Of a stretch of 64,000 bases of DNA, positions 13,505 to 24,112 are shown piece by piece. Location: positions 28,514,183 to 28,578,182 of the forward strand of contig CM059560.1 in the NCBI GenBank assembly GCA_030386875.1, written 5' to 3'. The DNA comes from Morinoia aosen. Lineage: Eukaryota > Arthropoda > Malacostraca > Amphipoda > Talitridae. A model generated the notes under the pieces. The model was not told the origin of the DNA. It saw only the letters and a program-made list of their open reading frames with translations, and did no database searches. The position numbers were made by a program, and so were the translations under genes. Position 1 is the first letter of the stretch. Each line of letters begins with the position of its first letter.

Positions 13505-16500
13505 CTGCGGGAGACAAACTTTTGTGTAAGGAGCGTATACCAACAGTAGGAGCAATAATAGAAGTACTCAAATATATTGAACTGTAGAACAATGTATGAT
13601 TGAAAGAAATTGACTCGTGGCTTACAGAAGTAAAAGCGCCGAGAGTATACAACTGACGATCCCTTTGCTGTTCTTTTAAACGCCCGTGTGGTATTAATTT
13701 GCAAGTACCGAAAAATTCTCGTTCCGAAGATTTTTTGATAAATTCTTTCAGTCAGATCAAAAAGACAGCCATTGCATCAGTCTTGGTCTGCATGAGGCCA
13801 CTGTAATTACATCTTTTTTCGACTCGGAGGAAAAAATCCGTGCCATCGATCACATTGCAGTCGGAAGGAAGCGGTCATTTTTCAAAGCATTGAATTAAAT
13901 GGAACTCCCACAGGAGCCGTATCGCGGGTTACCTTTCAATGAAATGTGACGTAAAATATCCCTTGTTTCTAATCTTTGTTTTAAACATTAATTTTCAATG
14001 ACTGAGGGGAAAGATGCCTCGCATGATGATTTATGCTGACCTAAGAAATGGAAAACGCGGAAAGTTAGTTCTCAAGTTCGCTTATTCATGTTTATATTCA
14101 CTTGTATATTGGAGACAACTAACATAGCTCATCATGAATAGTAACTAAATACAATATTGAACTTCAACCTTCCAACAAAGTACTGTTCTAATGAATATTT
14201 AATACCTACCTAGAGAGGTTTGTCGAAAAAACTATTAGAAAAATAATTTGCCCGATAAAAGTGCTCTAATGCTTTTGTATCGAGTGCTGGTATCAGCTAA
14301 CAAAGCTTCATTTGAACGAATACTCAGCCGGGAATTTATTTTACTCCACTAAATCACAAAATTATTGCAAAATAGCTGCCAGTGACAACATTATCTAACA
14401 GGATATCTTGAACAGCAAACAAAACAAAATACTAGTTTATTCTTCGTATTTATACAGAGAACTTATGTTTGCATGCAAGGAAATGGGCAGAGTGGTAAAA
14501 TCCGTGAATTTTTGGAAAAAACTTCAATGAAATTTCAATGTAGCTGTGTATGGGAAACGATGTTGAGCAACCTTAAAATATGAGTTTGAAATGATGAAAG
14601 TAACACTTTCTTAAGCAGTTATGAACAGATGAGCAAAAAGCGACGCCACGAGATGTAAGAGAGAGCAATTATACTGGCCTTTGAGAGCAAAGCAAGAGAA
14701 GATTTCCTAATTTTAGCGAGTGCAGAGGTACAGAAGGGCTGGCCAATTAACCATGGACTAATTAAATCACGAGAGCTCAATATTGACGACGCCAGACCAA
14801 CTGTTGACCTCTCAAGAAGGACGTGCTCAGAGAACTCGTCCATAGGTCAACGGTGGGGTATCTGGCCGTGATGTCTAACGGAAAATCACCATTGATGTGA
14901 ATATTTGAACATCCAGAATTCAATTTCGTTGACCTAAGAAAACGATCGCCTGAACAGTAGATCTTGAAACCATCTGCTCATTTTCAGCTATAAATCGACA
15001 AAACGTCGCTATACTTCTTTTAATCTGGGTGTGCCATTGCAGAGACCTTACCTGGAAAATTGACCAATTTCACTGCCTGAGATTTTAAAATGTGGAACCC
15101 CATTTGTGTAAAACTGCGATGGTTTGCGTCGTGATAACAGATCGTTGTTTCTGCTTTCCTTAATCGGTAGGGCTTTAGCACATCAGGGGATGAGCAAGAA
15201 ATGATTCGAATTTTTAGTTTAATATATTACTCACATTATTTTCCAGGTTGTAAGAGAAAAACTAATACAATTTGTGGTCTAGCTTACGTTCACGTGCGTA
15301 CTGACATTTTTATTTTTTTTAGTTGCATTGGATGTATCACGTCTCTATCTTACCTCGGATTGAACGACTTGATTTTCGCTGTCATACTGAGGTTTATTTT
15401 AAAATGTTACCGATCAGAGTATTATAGCACCCTTCTATTCTTCAAGTTAACCTCTAAGTCATATTACAAATTCAAGAAATAATCGGAATTCTTGCCAAAA
15501 TAAATTATTATTCATTTTAAGATTCCACATTGGGTTGCTTATATTTATAACAATTAATTTGTCGTTCAACCCAAAGAATTTTTGAATATTCTGTGTTTCA
15601 TCAATGCTAACCTAAGTAAAAAACATTTCATCTGCAAGCGGGAATTTTTCGATGTGTTCTGCAATGAAACCGTTTTGGTGTATGGTGAAAAAGAGATGAG
15701 CGAGATTTTTCTAGTACTGGCTAACCCAAATTAATGATCCATTAGCAAAAACTCAACGTTCACGTAGTGGGAAATCCTTAACTGTATGAAATCCTTCTGA
15801 ATGAAATTCTACAAAATTAATTTTATTATTTACTCTTTCTATGATGAATAAGTTATTGGAGGCAAGACGTAGCATTTCTTAACATATTTACACTCTAACT
15901 ATACTTGAGTAACGGTTTAGTTACAAACGAAAGAGGGATTAACGAAACCTTTACGATAGGAACTTTTTAAATCACTGCAGTGACGCCTTAACACGAGAGC
16001 TGGAGACCAAGTAAGGTCGAGTGCTCATTAGAAACAATGTCAAGCGTTTTCATGACATTCCTTATCGTAAAATAAGACAGAGCACGCATGAGCTGCTCGT
16101 GGGGCTTAGTTTCGAGCATGAGTCTGTTATTCGTTTAAACTGAGCAAGTGGAGTTGTGCATAATTTGTAGTGTTAAATTTCATGCATATGAAGTGATAGA
16201 CTCAAGGAAAAAGTATTTTCTTCTTAATAGCTCAATTTAAGTCGAACTCAGAATGCACACAATCGAGCGAGACTATCATTGGCCACATTTTTCATATGGG
16301 TTACGCAGTCAGATGCAAGAATTTTGTTGGAAATGTAAACTCTGGCGAAAGGGGTTTTCCAGTCCACTAACACCTTCTGTTTCTTTTTACCCTCAGACGT
16401 CAAAACTTCTGAAACTTCTGAACTACTTATTATGAAAATAACACGGGCCTGATGGTCCAAAATAGTGATTGATTACAATGCTTCCGTATCTTTGAAGGTT

Positions 16501-16735
16501 GAAAACTAACTTGAAAAGGAAGTCTTAGTGTTCAGCTGCGCCTAATCGCCCTTCTTGTTTTTATAATTTGGACCCCTGATGCCGAGGGAGAACTACTTGA
16601 GCTGTCAAGCATCCATCAACGAGAAGAAAGAAAAAAGAAAAAGAAAAAATGTTTATTTCCAAATTGTCACGTGAGATACATGCCAACATATTGGCTTTTA
16701 AAAGTTTCTTAAATATAGGACATCCTAAAACAAAT
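13505..16735 (-). other. Intron splitting Ig3 (3' part); no gene seen
   Basis: AT-rich sequence between the retrotransposon-bearing part of the intron and the Ig3b acceptor. Open frames are short and unsupported. Confidence 0.7.
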
Positions 16736-16738
16736 AGT

Positions 16739-17166
16739 CCATACGAGGAGTACTAATTGACAAACCATCCGAGGTGTACAAGTAGATGAGCCATACGAGG
16801 CATAATAATAGACAAACTATACGAGGTGTACTATTAGACAAACTGTCAGAGGTGTACAAGTAGATAGACCATACGAGGCATATTAATTGACAAAATATAC
16901 GAGGCGTACTAATAGACAAACCATTCGTGGTGTGCTAGTAGTCTAACAAAAGTTCTATACTAGGAGTACTAATTGACAAACCATCCGAGGTGTACAAATA
17001 GATAAGCCATACGAGGCATAAGAATAATAGGCAAACTATACGAGGTGTACTAATAGACAAGCTATCAGAGGTGTACAAAATAGATAGACCATACGACGCA
17101 TATTAATAGACAAAATATACGAGGCGTACTAATAGACAAACCACACGTGGCTTGCCAATAGTCTAT
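16739..17166. repeat. Higher-order minisatellite: monomers of about 27 bp in two 8-monomer blocks
   Basis: Monomers are variants of ATACGAGGTGTACTAATAGA followed by CAAAC. Eight distinguishable monomers form a block, and the block occurs twice with a shift of 216-220 bp (16745 against 16961; 16922 against 17142). The monomer types follow the same order in both blocks (for example the TCAGAGGTGTACA monomer and the GTCTAAC/GTCTATC end). It is not a CRISPR: the monomers are contiguous, without unique spacers. Confidence 0.9.
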
Positions 17167-17189
17167 CTCTGTCATGGGTAGTTGAATGA

Positions 17190-17375
17190 GAAATGAAAAT
17201 TATGCACTAAAAATACGCAAAGCCCTATCACCACCAAAAACATATTTCATGTCTTCTGGATATTCACCACATCATGCGGACATGGGTACATGGGATAAAA
17301 TAGAGATACAGTGTGAGCCGGTTACCACTCATGATTGACAAATATCTACAAAATATTGGTAGAAATGGGTAAACA
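17190..17375 (+). pseudogene. Decayed coding-like remnant, copy 1 (origin unknown)
   Basis: A plus-strand frame is open for roughly 50 codons from about 17187, with protein-like composition (for example ADMGTWDKIEIQC). It is then broken by in-frame stops. The last 100 bp match a second diverged copy 642 bp downstream. I cannot assign a family. A fossil of a virus or transposon is possible but unproven. Confidence 0.35.
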
Positions 17376-17479
17376 AACATATATTCAATATCAAAATTCA
17401 TAGCTTGTACAACATACGGACAGAAAGATAATTTTACTACGATTCATATGCTCAAATTGCACTTTATTTCATTAATTAT

Positions 17480-17880
17480 ATATGACATTAATACGATTCA
17501 CAGAAACGCCCTCTGGGGAAGTGATAGATCTATTTTTGAATCATTTCGCTGTTGCAATCAAATATATTAACCGAAAGGTTTTTGCGCAAAGAAATGAAAT
17601 AGAAACATGTATATCTATTTATGTAGATACATATATATACCTACACACGTACACACACATATTAATATATACTTATTGAAAATAAAATATTAGAAAAAAA
17701 ATACATATATAAGATAAAAGAAAGAAGCAACCTACCATCTACTACACAGAAAATGACAGCTGAGCTCACTGTAATCCTAAGAAATTTTCGCAAATATAAC
17801 TAAAAGGAAGAGAAGACTTCGAAAAACATAAAAATGAGCTGTTTTTTAATTTCTTCACAGAAATTTTTAAGAAAAGTCAG
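17480..17880. other. AT-rich spacer with short TA/CA microsatellite
   Basis: Contains a mixed ATATAT/CACACA stretch at about 17628-17675. A 65-codon open frame here has no recognisable domain. Confidence 0.5.
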
Positions 17881-17904
17881 GTTATAGTCAAGAATCAACA
17901 CAAC

Positions 17905-18060
17905 TCTTCAGCATTATACGGACATGTGTACGTGGGAGAAAATGGAGTAACATTGTGGCCGGATATCCCATCTGATTGGAGAATATTCGCAAAATTGGCA
18001 CATATAGGAAGATTAGGCCTTGATCCAAAAATAATAATTTTGATTACAGAAATTTAGAGT
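17905..18060 (+). pseudogene. Decayed coding-like remnant, copy 2
   Basis: Aligned with copy 1 at a 642-bp shift (CGGACATG at 17277 and at 17919), with several small indels and scattered substitutions. The frame equivalent to copy 1 is interrupted by stops and shifts, so it cannot be functional. It lies just beyond the 3' end of the LINE. Confidence 0.35.
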
Positions 18061-18592
18061 TTTTTACGATTTGAAAGTTCAGTGCTAGTGTGCGCTGAAC
18101 GCACGAAAAAAAAATAAATAAAAAGACTAAATGCAATGCTTAAATAACCCCTTTCCCCCCAGCTCAGCCGAAAATCGATTGAAAACATCTTCGAGAATGA
18201 TTTTGAAATAGCGAGACAACGTTAGCCAAAAATTTAATTCATTATAAACTTTGCACAACCCTCACATCTATAAACCTGTTTATTGGTGTACACACAAAAT
18301 GTATTTCATGGTATATTTGTCATACGGACTTTAAATATTAAATACATAAAGAGAAAGAAATAACAAAATAAAGATGAGGAAATACTCCTAATTATATTAT
18401 GGAAAGAACGTTCGTTCTGCTGCACTGAACTGACGGCTGTGGTGCTCATTGTTGTCGACAGAAATAAGTAAGATGAATATACGAATCGCTTAGCAAACGT
18501 AAAATGAAATAGTTTCTAAATTTCTAACATAAATTTCAGGAAAAATTAAAATTTCTGATAGATGGGAAGTTCACACCGAGATGCTGCAGGCC

Positions 18593-21556
18593 CTATGACA
18601 GAGATGCAAAATGACGTGACACATTTACTCTAAATTCTTTTCCAGTTTTAGAGTTTTTGATATGCTGGGGAAGCTTGTTCCACAAAAAAGCTCCAGAAAC
18701 TGAGAGAGCTTTTTGTCCCACGTTAGATGAACGGTAACTGACTAAAACATCGTTCCTCCGGTTTGGTCTTTCGTTTGGGATATTAGATGGAAAAAATTTT
18801 ACCACCTCTGCATTACTTTGGGGGAGGTACAGAGAGGAGAATACTCGTCGAGCTTTCTGGATCATGAATCTGTTCGGTATAGGGATCCAGTCGAGTTTTC
18901 TTAAAAGAGGGGTGACATGATCGTATTTATTGAAATTTCCTTTGCATACCACTTTGGCGGCGAAGTTTACACATTTTTGCAACTCTTCCTGACGACATTT
19001 AGGTAAGTCTCCCCACACAAGACTGCAGTAGTCCAGACGCGATAAAACTAGAGACTGAATCACTAATAATCTAGATTTTTCGTCAAGTGTGTTCTTTATA
19101 CGATGAAAGAACATTAAGGTTCCGTTAATTTTGTTGCACATTGTTTCGACGTGTGAATTGAAAGTCATATTTTTGTCAAACCAAACACCCAGATTTTTAA
19201 CCTTATCGACTGGTTTAATTGTATCGTCTCCAAATGTTAGCTGGAATGGTGGTAAATTTTCAGTCGCATTCTGTGAACCAAAAATAATGCATTGCGTTTT
19301 ACTTGCGTTAAGTTTGAGGCCATTTTGGTCATACCACAATTTCAGATTTCTCAGAAGGTTTTCAGCGTTGGCTTGTGTTTCTGTTAAATCCGCTGTTGAG
19401 CTTGTCATGGCAATTTGTACGTCATCAGCATACATTGAGATTTTTGTGTTTGCCGGCATGGTGGGGAAATCGTTGATGAAAATTGAAAATAGGAGTGGGC
19501 CGATGATTGAACCTTGAGGAACGCCAAAGTTATTTGGTATGAATGATGACATTTTGTTATTCAAGCACACTGCATGAGAACGGTTTCGTAGGTAGCTTTC
19601 AAACCACTGAGTGTCTATTCTGAGGTTTGAAATTTTTTGTAGAAGTTTCTTATGCTCAACACTGTCGAAAGCTTTGGAGAGATCAAGCAATAGTAAGAGA
19701 GTTAATTTTTTTTGGTCAATATCATTGTAAATTTTTTCTGTTATGTTTAACAGGGCGTCCTGAGTACTGGTATTCCTCCTGTAAGCATATTGATTGCGAT
19801 GTAGTAGATGTGACTCGTCTATGTAAGACGAGAGCTGGTTTGTTATTACTTTTTCTAATATTTTGGACATAACAGGCAGGAGACTGATTGGTCTGTAGTT
19901 TGACGCTATGTCGATATCACCAGATTTATGTAATGGCTTAATTATGGATAGTTTCCATTGATCGGGAAACTTGTTTGTGACTATAGATGTATTTATTATC
20001 AAGCGAATAAAGGGTGCTGTGACAGGGAAGCTGTCTTTTATATGTTTGAGGCTTATGCCATCATGTCCAGTCGCTTTAGTATTCTTTAGTGAGTATAAGA
20101 TTTTTCGTATCTCTATGACGCTAACTGGCTTTGGTCTCCACTTGTTGCTACTATTTGGGGATGAAACATCGCTCAGATTTGCCTCTGTAGATGTGTCTGA
20201 AACTGTCCTGGATACTTCATTGAAAACATCTTCGCCAACTTTTGAGAAGAAAGTGTTAAAGTCATTCGCCATTTCTGAGGGGTTGTCAAAAGTGCTTTTG
20301 CAGTCTGAATTTTTATACTGAGCAGCTTCTCTAATGATTTCCCAAGTTCTTTTAGGGTTTTGTTTTGCCGCCAAGAGTTCTTTGTGGAAGTAGTCCCGTT
20401 TTGCTTCCTTAACTTTTCTTCGTAGGATCTTCTCATGATCTTTATATAATTTTCGACGCGTACTGTCTGATTTATTCAGTTTGTACTCACGCTGCAAATT
20501 TCTTTTAGCTCTGCTCAAATGTTTTATCTCATCTGTTATCCATTTAGAAATTCTTGGCTTCACTTTCTTCGTAGTGAAAGGTGCGCATTCGTTAAGAGCT
20601 GATACGAAATTTTCGTTGAAAAGCGAAACTTGTAGATTGACATCATCGGTGTTTTCCATGCCTTGAAATTCACTCCATCTGTCTGATAGCTTTTCTTGAA
20701 ATATTTCAGGGGAGTAGTGGTTTTTCATGCGATATGTAATGTAACTAGATTTCTGTTTCTCTTTTGCAATATTGATTTGGCATTCTACAGAATGGTGATC
20801 AGAAAAGGACGGTAAGATTTCTGTGCTGAGTACTGCTTGGGGATTGTTGGTAATTGCTAGGTCAAGAAGAGTTTTAGAAGTGTTGGTAATTCGCGTTGGT
20901 TCTTGGACCATTTGAGAAAGATTAAGTCTGTGCAGCATCTTGCTTAGCTGATTGTTTTTATTTGTCAGATCCACGTTAAAATCTCCGAAAACATAGAAAG
21001 ACTTTTTGGCTGCAGAGATTGATCTAAGCGTATTTTCAATGAAATCTAATGTTGGACGAAGAGATGCTGACGGATGTCTGTAAAGACTGCCGATAATGAA
21101 AGACTTGTGTTTTTTTACTTGAACATTGAGCCAAACCATTTCTATGTCTTCGCATTTTTCTTTTATCGGAACTAAGGATGTAGAGTAGACATCTTTGACG
21201 AAAATGCATGAACCGCTACCTCTCTTACTCTTGACTCCGTCATAACGGTACAATTTGTACCCGGTAATGCTGAGATATGAGCTTTCGACTCGTGAATCGA
21301 ACCATGTTTCAGACACGCATAAAATATCGATATCGTTAGTGATCAACATTACTCGTACGTCATCCATTTTACCATTGAGGCTGCGGGCATTTATGTGCAA
21401 TATTTTGATATTATTTACCTCAATAGGCAGATCTTTAGTGGAGTTATTGCATTTTTTAGGTCTAGCAGGGCATTTAGTATTCGTCTCTAGGTCTTTATTG
21501 CCGCGTTCATTGTTTGTGATTTCAGCTTCATATTCAATTTGATCACTGTTATTTAG
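18593..21556 (-). CDS. LINE ORF2: APE endonuclease + reverse transcriptase
   Basis: Residues are numbered from codon 21400 (TTG, Leu in HINARSL). The APE endonuclease spans about 1-215, with NARS, SETW (Glu31), SLYRHP, GDFNVDL (Asp140, Asn142) and SDHHS (Asp201, His202). The reverse transcriptase spans about 440-720, with NYRPISLLP, DLSKAFD (Asp573), GVPQGSIIGPLLF and YADD (657-660). A C-terminal region includes LDYCSLVWG. No RNase H is visible. The frame is intact over 935 codons. It is also open upstream through 52 sense codons to the ORF1 stop, in the same frame as ORF1. That stretch has no ATG; the first in-frame ATG falls within the endonuclease fold (NGKMDD). The start is therefore set at the codon after the ORF1 stop, on the hypothesis of readthrough. 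Confidence 0.93.
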   Translation of the reverse strand, partial: LNNSDQIEYEAEITNNERGNKDLETNTKCPARPKKCNNSTKDLPIEVNNIKILHINARSLNGKMDDVRVMLITNDIDILCVSETWFDSRVESSYLSITGYKLYRYDGVKSKRGSGSCIFVKDVYSTSLVPIKEKCEDIEMVWLNVQVKKHKSFIIGSLYRHPSASLRPTLDFIENTLRSISAAKKSFYVFGDFNVDLTNKNNQLSKMLHRLNLSQMVQEPTRITNTSKTLLDLAITNNPQAVLSTEILPSFSDHHSVECQINIAKEKQKSSYITYRMKNHYSPEIFQEKLSDRWSEFQGMENTDDVNLQVSLFNENFVSALNECAPFTTKKVKPRISKWITDEIKHLSRAKRNLQREYKLNKSDSTRRKLYKDHEKILRRKVKEAKRDYFHKELLAAKQNPKRTWEIIREAAQYKNSDCKSTFDNPSEMANDFNTFFSKVGEDVFNEVSRTVSDTSTEANLSDVSSPNSSNKWRPKPVSVIEIRKILYSLKNTKATGHDGISLKHIKDSFPVTAPFIRLIINTSIVTNKFPDQWKLSIIKPLHKSGDIDIASNYRPISLLPVMSKILEKVITNQLSSYIDESHLLHRNQYAYRRNTSTQDALLNITEKIYNDIDQKKLTLLLLLDLSKAFDSVEHKKLLQKISNLRIDTQWFESYLRNRSHAVCLNNKMSSFIPNNFGVPQGSIIGPLLFSIFINDFPTMPANTKISMYADDVQIAMTSSTADLTETQANAENLLRNLKLWYDQNGLKLNASKTQCIIFGSQNATENLPPFQLTFGDDTIKPVDKVKNLGVWFDKNMTFNSHVETMCNKINGTLMFFHRIKNTLDEKSRLLVIQSLVLSRLDYCSLVWGDLPKCRQEELQKCVNFAAKVVCKGNFNKYDHVTPLLRKLDWIPIPNRFMIQKARRVFSSLYLPQSNAEVVKFFPSNIPNERPNRRNDVLVSYRSSNVGQKALSVSGAFLWNKLPQHIKNSKTGKEFRVNVSRHFASLS

Positions 21557-21559
21557 TCA
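21554..21559 (-). promoter_or_regulatory. Candidate stop-codon readthrough site UGA-CUA between ORF1 and ORF2
   Basis: ORF1 ends ATT TTG TGA CTA AAT on the minus strand (TGA at 21559-21557). The next 52 codons are open and lead in the same frame into the endonuclease. UGA followed by CUA is the established efficient readthrough context in eukaryotic and viral mRNAs. The frame identity is exact: 159 nt separate the TGA from the TTG at 21400. The alternative is a private nonsense mutation in a copy whose ancestor had a sense codon here. Confidence 0.7.
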
Positions 21560-24112
21560 CAAAATGGGGGAGGGAGCAACACGATTTTCATCACGCATTT
21601 TCAAGAGGGCGCTATAGTGGTCCTGTTTCCGGTGTATGTTTACCGGAGGACAGTTTATCAGAGCATTTGATGTAGGGGAGATTGTCGTCTTCCAAATCCC
21701 ATTGTCTCTTTCATCAAATACGTGAATTGGTGTTCTCGTTACATTAGAAAGTATTTGGGGTATGAGGTCTCCAACTGCGTGATCGAAGACTTTTCTATCG
21801 ATGTATTTATCGATGAGTTGTTCGAAACTGCCACTGTTCTTGTCAACGAATTTTGCATACTGGTCCTTGTTTCTGGAGCTCTCAGTTTTGATGGCTTTTT
21901 TCAGAGATATATAATTCCATTTCGATTTTTGTTGTGAAGCAAGCTGCGTCGTTACGGCGTGGAGGAGACAGTGTCCGTCACCTACAGTGTAAGCAGGCTC
22001 CAATTTGAGCGATCGTTTCAAGTCGTCCAGTGTGTGTGCAACGCGTGTGCAGATTTGATTCACTGTTGATTTTTCGGTAGCAGTATTAGTTTGGTCGTTC
22101 GACGGAGGCCCAGCAGAGGCATCAGATTTTTTTCGAATAATTTGATTTTCTTTGGAATAGTTTTGAATATCGGTATTCGCTTGACTTTCCTTGGTTCCTG
22201 CGTACTCACTGGAAAGTTGAGAATTGGTTGAAAAGGAGGGCATGTCGCAATCACTATTTGTGTCTGTTGCAAGTAACGCAAATTTATTTTTCGTACTGAC
22301 ATTATATTTGTCTGAGATCGAATCAGGGAAAGGCTCAGGCTTATTTACGTTCCTCATGCTGTGGGTGAGTGAGTTACTCAGACCTCTGCTTGATGACGCA
22401 ATCAATTTTGAAGGATTTGGTGTACCATGGGCAGTGATGTGCATAGGCTTATATTCTTTTTGAAAGTCTAATGTGAGACTATTTGTCTCATTCCGTAAAT
22501 TTTTCGATTCATTGGAATGATCTACAATTCCATGTATTGCTTGACATTTGTTGAAACGAGGACAATATGGCACGGTGATTCGCAATGTTGATTTCATTGC
22601 AAGTTGTTGAAGAAAACAGAAGTTCTCTTCCTGGGTCCGAGGCCATTGAAAGTTATTGAGTGCGTCACCATTTTCATTTTCTCGGTAAGTTTGAAATTGA
22701 ATCAAGTTTAAACCCAGGTTTTTGCAAAAATGCCTCGCTTTGTTGAAATCGTTTGCACTGCAAGCATCGGCAATATAAATACGAGAAAGTGCGTACTTTC
22801 TTACAATTTGTTGTTTGATTCGAGCAAGGTCTGAGGGCGAGTGGCACAGACCATCAAAACTTAGTATATAATTTTTAAATCTAGGCATGCAATTTACAGT
22901 ATGGAGAAGGTCATCGAAGCGCCCTGATGGAACAGTTTTGATCCAGCACGAGCGATCGATGTCCTTTCTTCTGATCGTGCTTAGGATATTATCACCTAGC
23001 AGCAAAGTGTCGTAAGGTTCTCGACAATTGGAGTCGATTTCACAAGAGATACTAGCAGGTACCACAGGTGCAAGGTCTTGAGAACTTATATGTGAATTTA
23101 AAGCAAAAAGCTGTTCGGTTAGGTTCTGAATGTTTGTTACTGTAGAGAAAATCGACGACGGGCTAGGAGGCTCACGTTGTCTTAGGGATTTATTGAAAAA
23201 CGCTGCTGTTAGAGACAAATTGTGAATAATTTCATGAATTTTTTGAGAGGTTGTTATTTGAAGCGGGTGCAAGTAGCCATTAAAAGAAGCAACAGTGTTA
23301 TTTTTATTGCTCTGTACTGGAAATTTTATTTTGTTTTCACAGCTTGCGCTCTGGGGTAATTTACTGCCAGTATCGGTTTGTGCGCGGAAATTATCGAACA
23401 TATTATCTGAAGAATGAGAAAAGTCTACCACGCTTGAAATGTCCTTATTAGTAAAAACTATTTTTTCTTGTACCACTGATGAGGATGGTGTTTGTATCCC
23501 CGCCACTGGCGGACAGTTCGGAGCGTTGTTGTTGACGCAGAGCTGGGGAGCTGGCACGCTGTTTTGCTTGTTCAGATGAGGAGCAGGTGGTTGTGGTGCT
23601 GCGGCTGAGACTTCACTGCTTCGAACCTTCAAATGATTGCTGGAGGTTTGGCAGATATGTTTTCCCTCATCCGGCAATATTGGTTGCATAGTCTTCACTG
23701 ACGTTGTTTCGGAAGGTGACACACATTCTTTGACGGGGTTACTGGCAGCTGTTAACAATTCTCCCGTCTTTTGAGCATTAGAATCTTGTGCGTGAGAGGA
23801 TGCAGCGTCTGAGAGATTTTCGCCCGTGTCAGATGACTCAGATTTTGCAGTCATTAGTGATGCTTTAGGGGCTGAGAAACACTTGCTTATATCAGACTTC
23901 ACGAACGTCCGAGAAGCATTTTTCGGTTTGAGTGTTTGAGGACCTTGAACTGATGGATTTACAGGGGCGGATTTATTAGGTCTGCCTTTCCGCTTTATGG
24001 CTGGTGCTCTGCGCATTTTACTGAGCTTTTCGTACGAAGCTGTACTGGAGGATGTTGTTTTTTCAGATGGGGTAACCTTCCGAGTAGTTGAACGAGTTCT
24101 ATATTGATACAT
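21557..24112 (-). CDS. LINE ORF1: SGNH-like block plus C-terminal OTU cysteine protease
   Basis: An 851-codon ORF with an ATG in good context (A at -3). Residues 1-220 are basic, then Ser/Pro-rich and probably disordered (KRKGRPNK near 41). Residues 365-505 resemble an SGNH/GDSL esterase fold like that of CR1-type ORF1 proteins, but the nucleophile position reads LLGDNIL (373-375), Asn instead of Ser, suggesting loss of activity. Residues 611-620 (FALLATDTNS) resemble the short NRF-x-x-L type motif of retroelement proteins. Residues 705-838 match an OTU cysteine protease: GDGHCLLHAV with Asp712 and Cys715, TPIHVFDE, and the catalytic His832 in DHYSALL. The OTU domain ends about 15 residues before the UGA. 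Domain calls rest on motif recognition only. Confidence 0.85.
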   Translation of the reverse strand: MYQYRTRSTTRKVTPSEKTTSSSTASYEKLSKMRRAPAIKRKGRPNKSAPVNPSVQGPQTLKPKNASRTFVKSDISKCFSAPKASLMTAKSESSDTGENLSDAASSHAQDSNAQKTGELLTAASNPVKECVSPSETTSVKTMQPILPDEGKHICQTSSNHLKVRSSEVSAAAPQPPAPHLNKQNSVPAPQLCVNNNAPNCPPVAGIQTPSSSVVQEKIVFTNKDISSVVDFSHSSDNMFDNFRAQTDTGSKLPQSASCENKIKFPVQSNKNNTVASFNGYLHPLQITTSQKIHEIIHNLSLTAAFFNKSLRQREPPSPSSIFSTVTNIQNLTEQLFALNSHISSQDLAPVVPASISCEIDSNCREPYDTLLLGDNILSTIRRKDIDRSCWIKTVPSGRFDDLLHTVNCMPRFKNYILSFDGLCHSPSDLARIKQQIVRKYALSRIYIADACSANDFNKARHFCKNLGLNLIQFQTYRENENGDALNNFQWPRTQEENFCFLQQLAMKSTLRITVPYCPRFNKCQAIHGIVDHSNESKNLRNETNSLTLDFQKEYKPMHITAHGTPNPSKLIASSSRGLSNSLTHSMRNVNKPEPFPDSISDKYNVSTKNKFALLATDTNSDCDMPSFSTNSQLSSEYAGTKESQANTDIQNYSKENQIIRKKSDASAGPPSNDQTNTATEKSTVNQICTRVAHTLDDLKRSLKLEPAYTVGDGHCLLHAVTTQLASQQKSKWNYISLKKAIKTESSRNKDQYAKFVDKNSGSFEQLIDKYIDRKVFDHAVGDLIPQILSNVTRTPIHVFDERDNGIWKTTISPTSNALINCPPVNIHRKQDHYSALLKMRDENRVAPSPIL

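Noticed and set aside
19131-21542. Several plus-strand frames of 61-128 codons
   Set aside because: They are antisense shadows of LINE ORF2.
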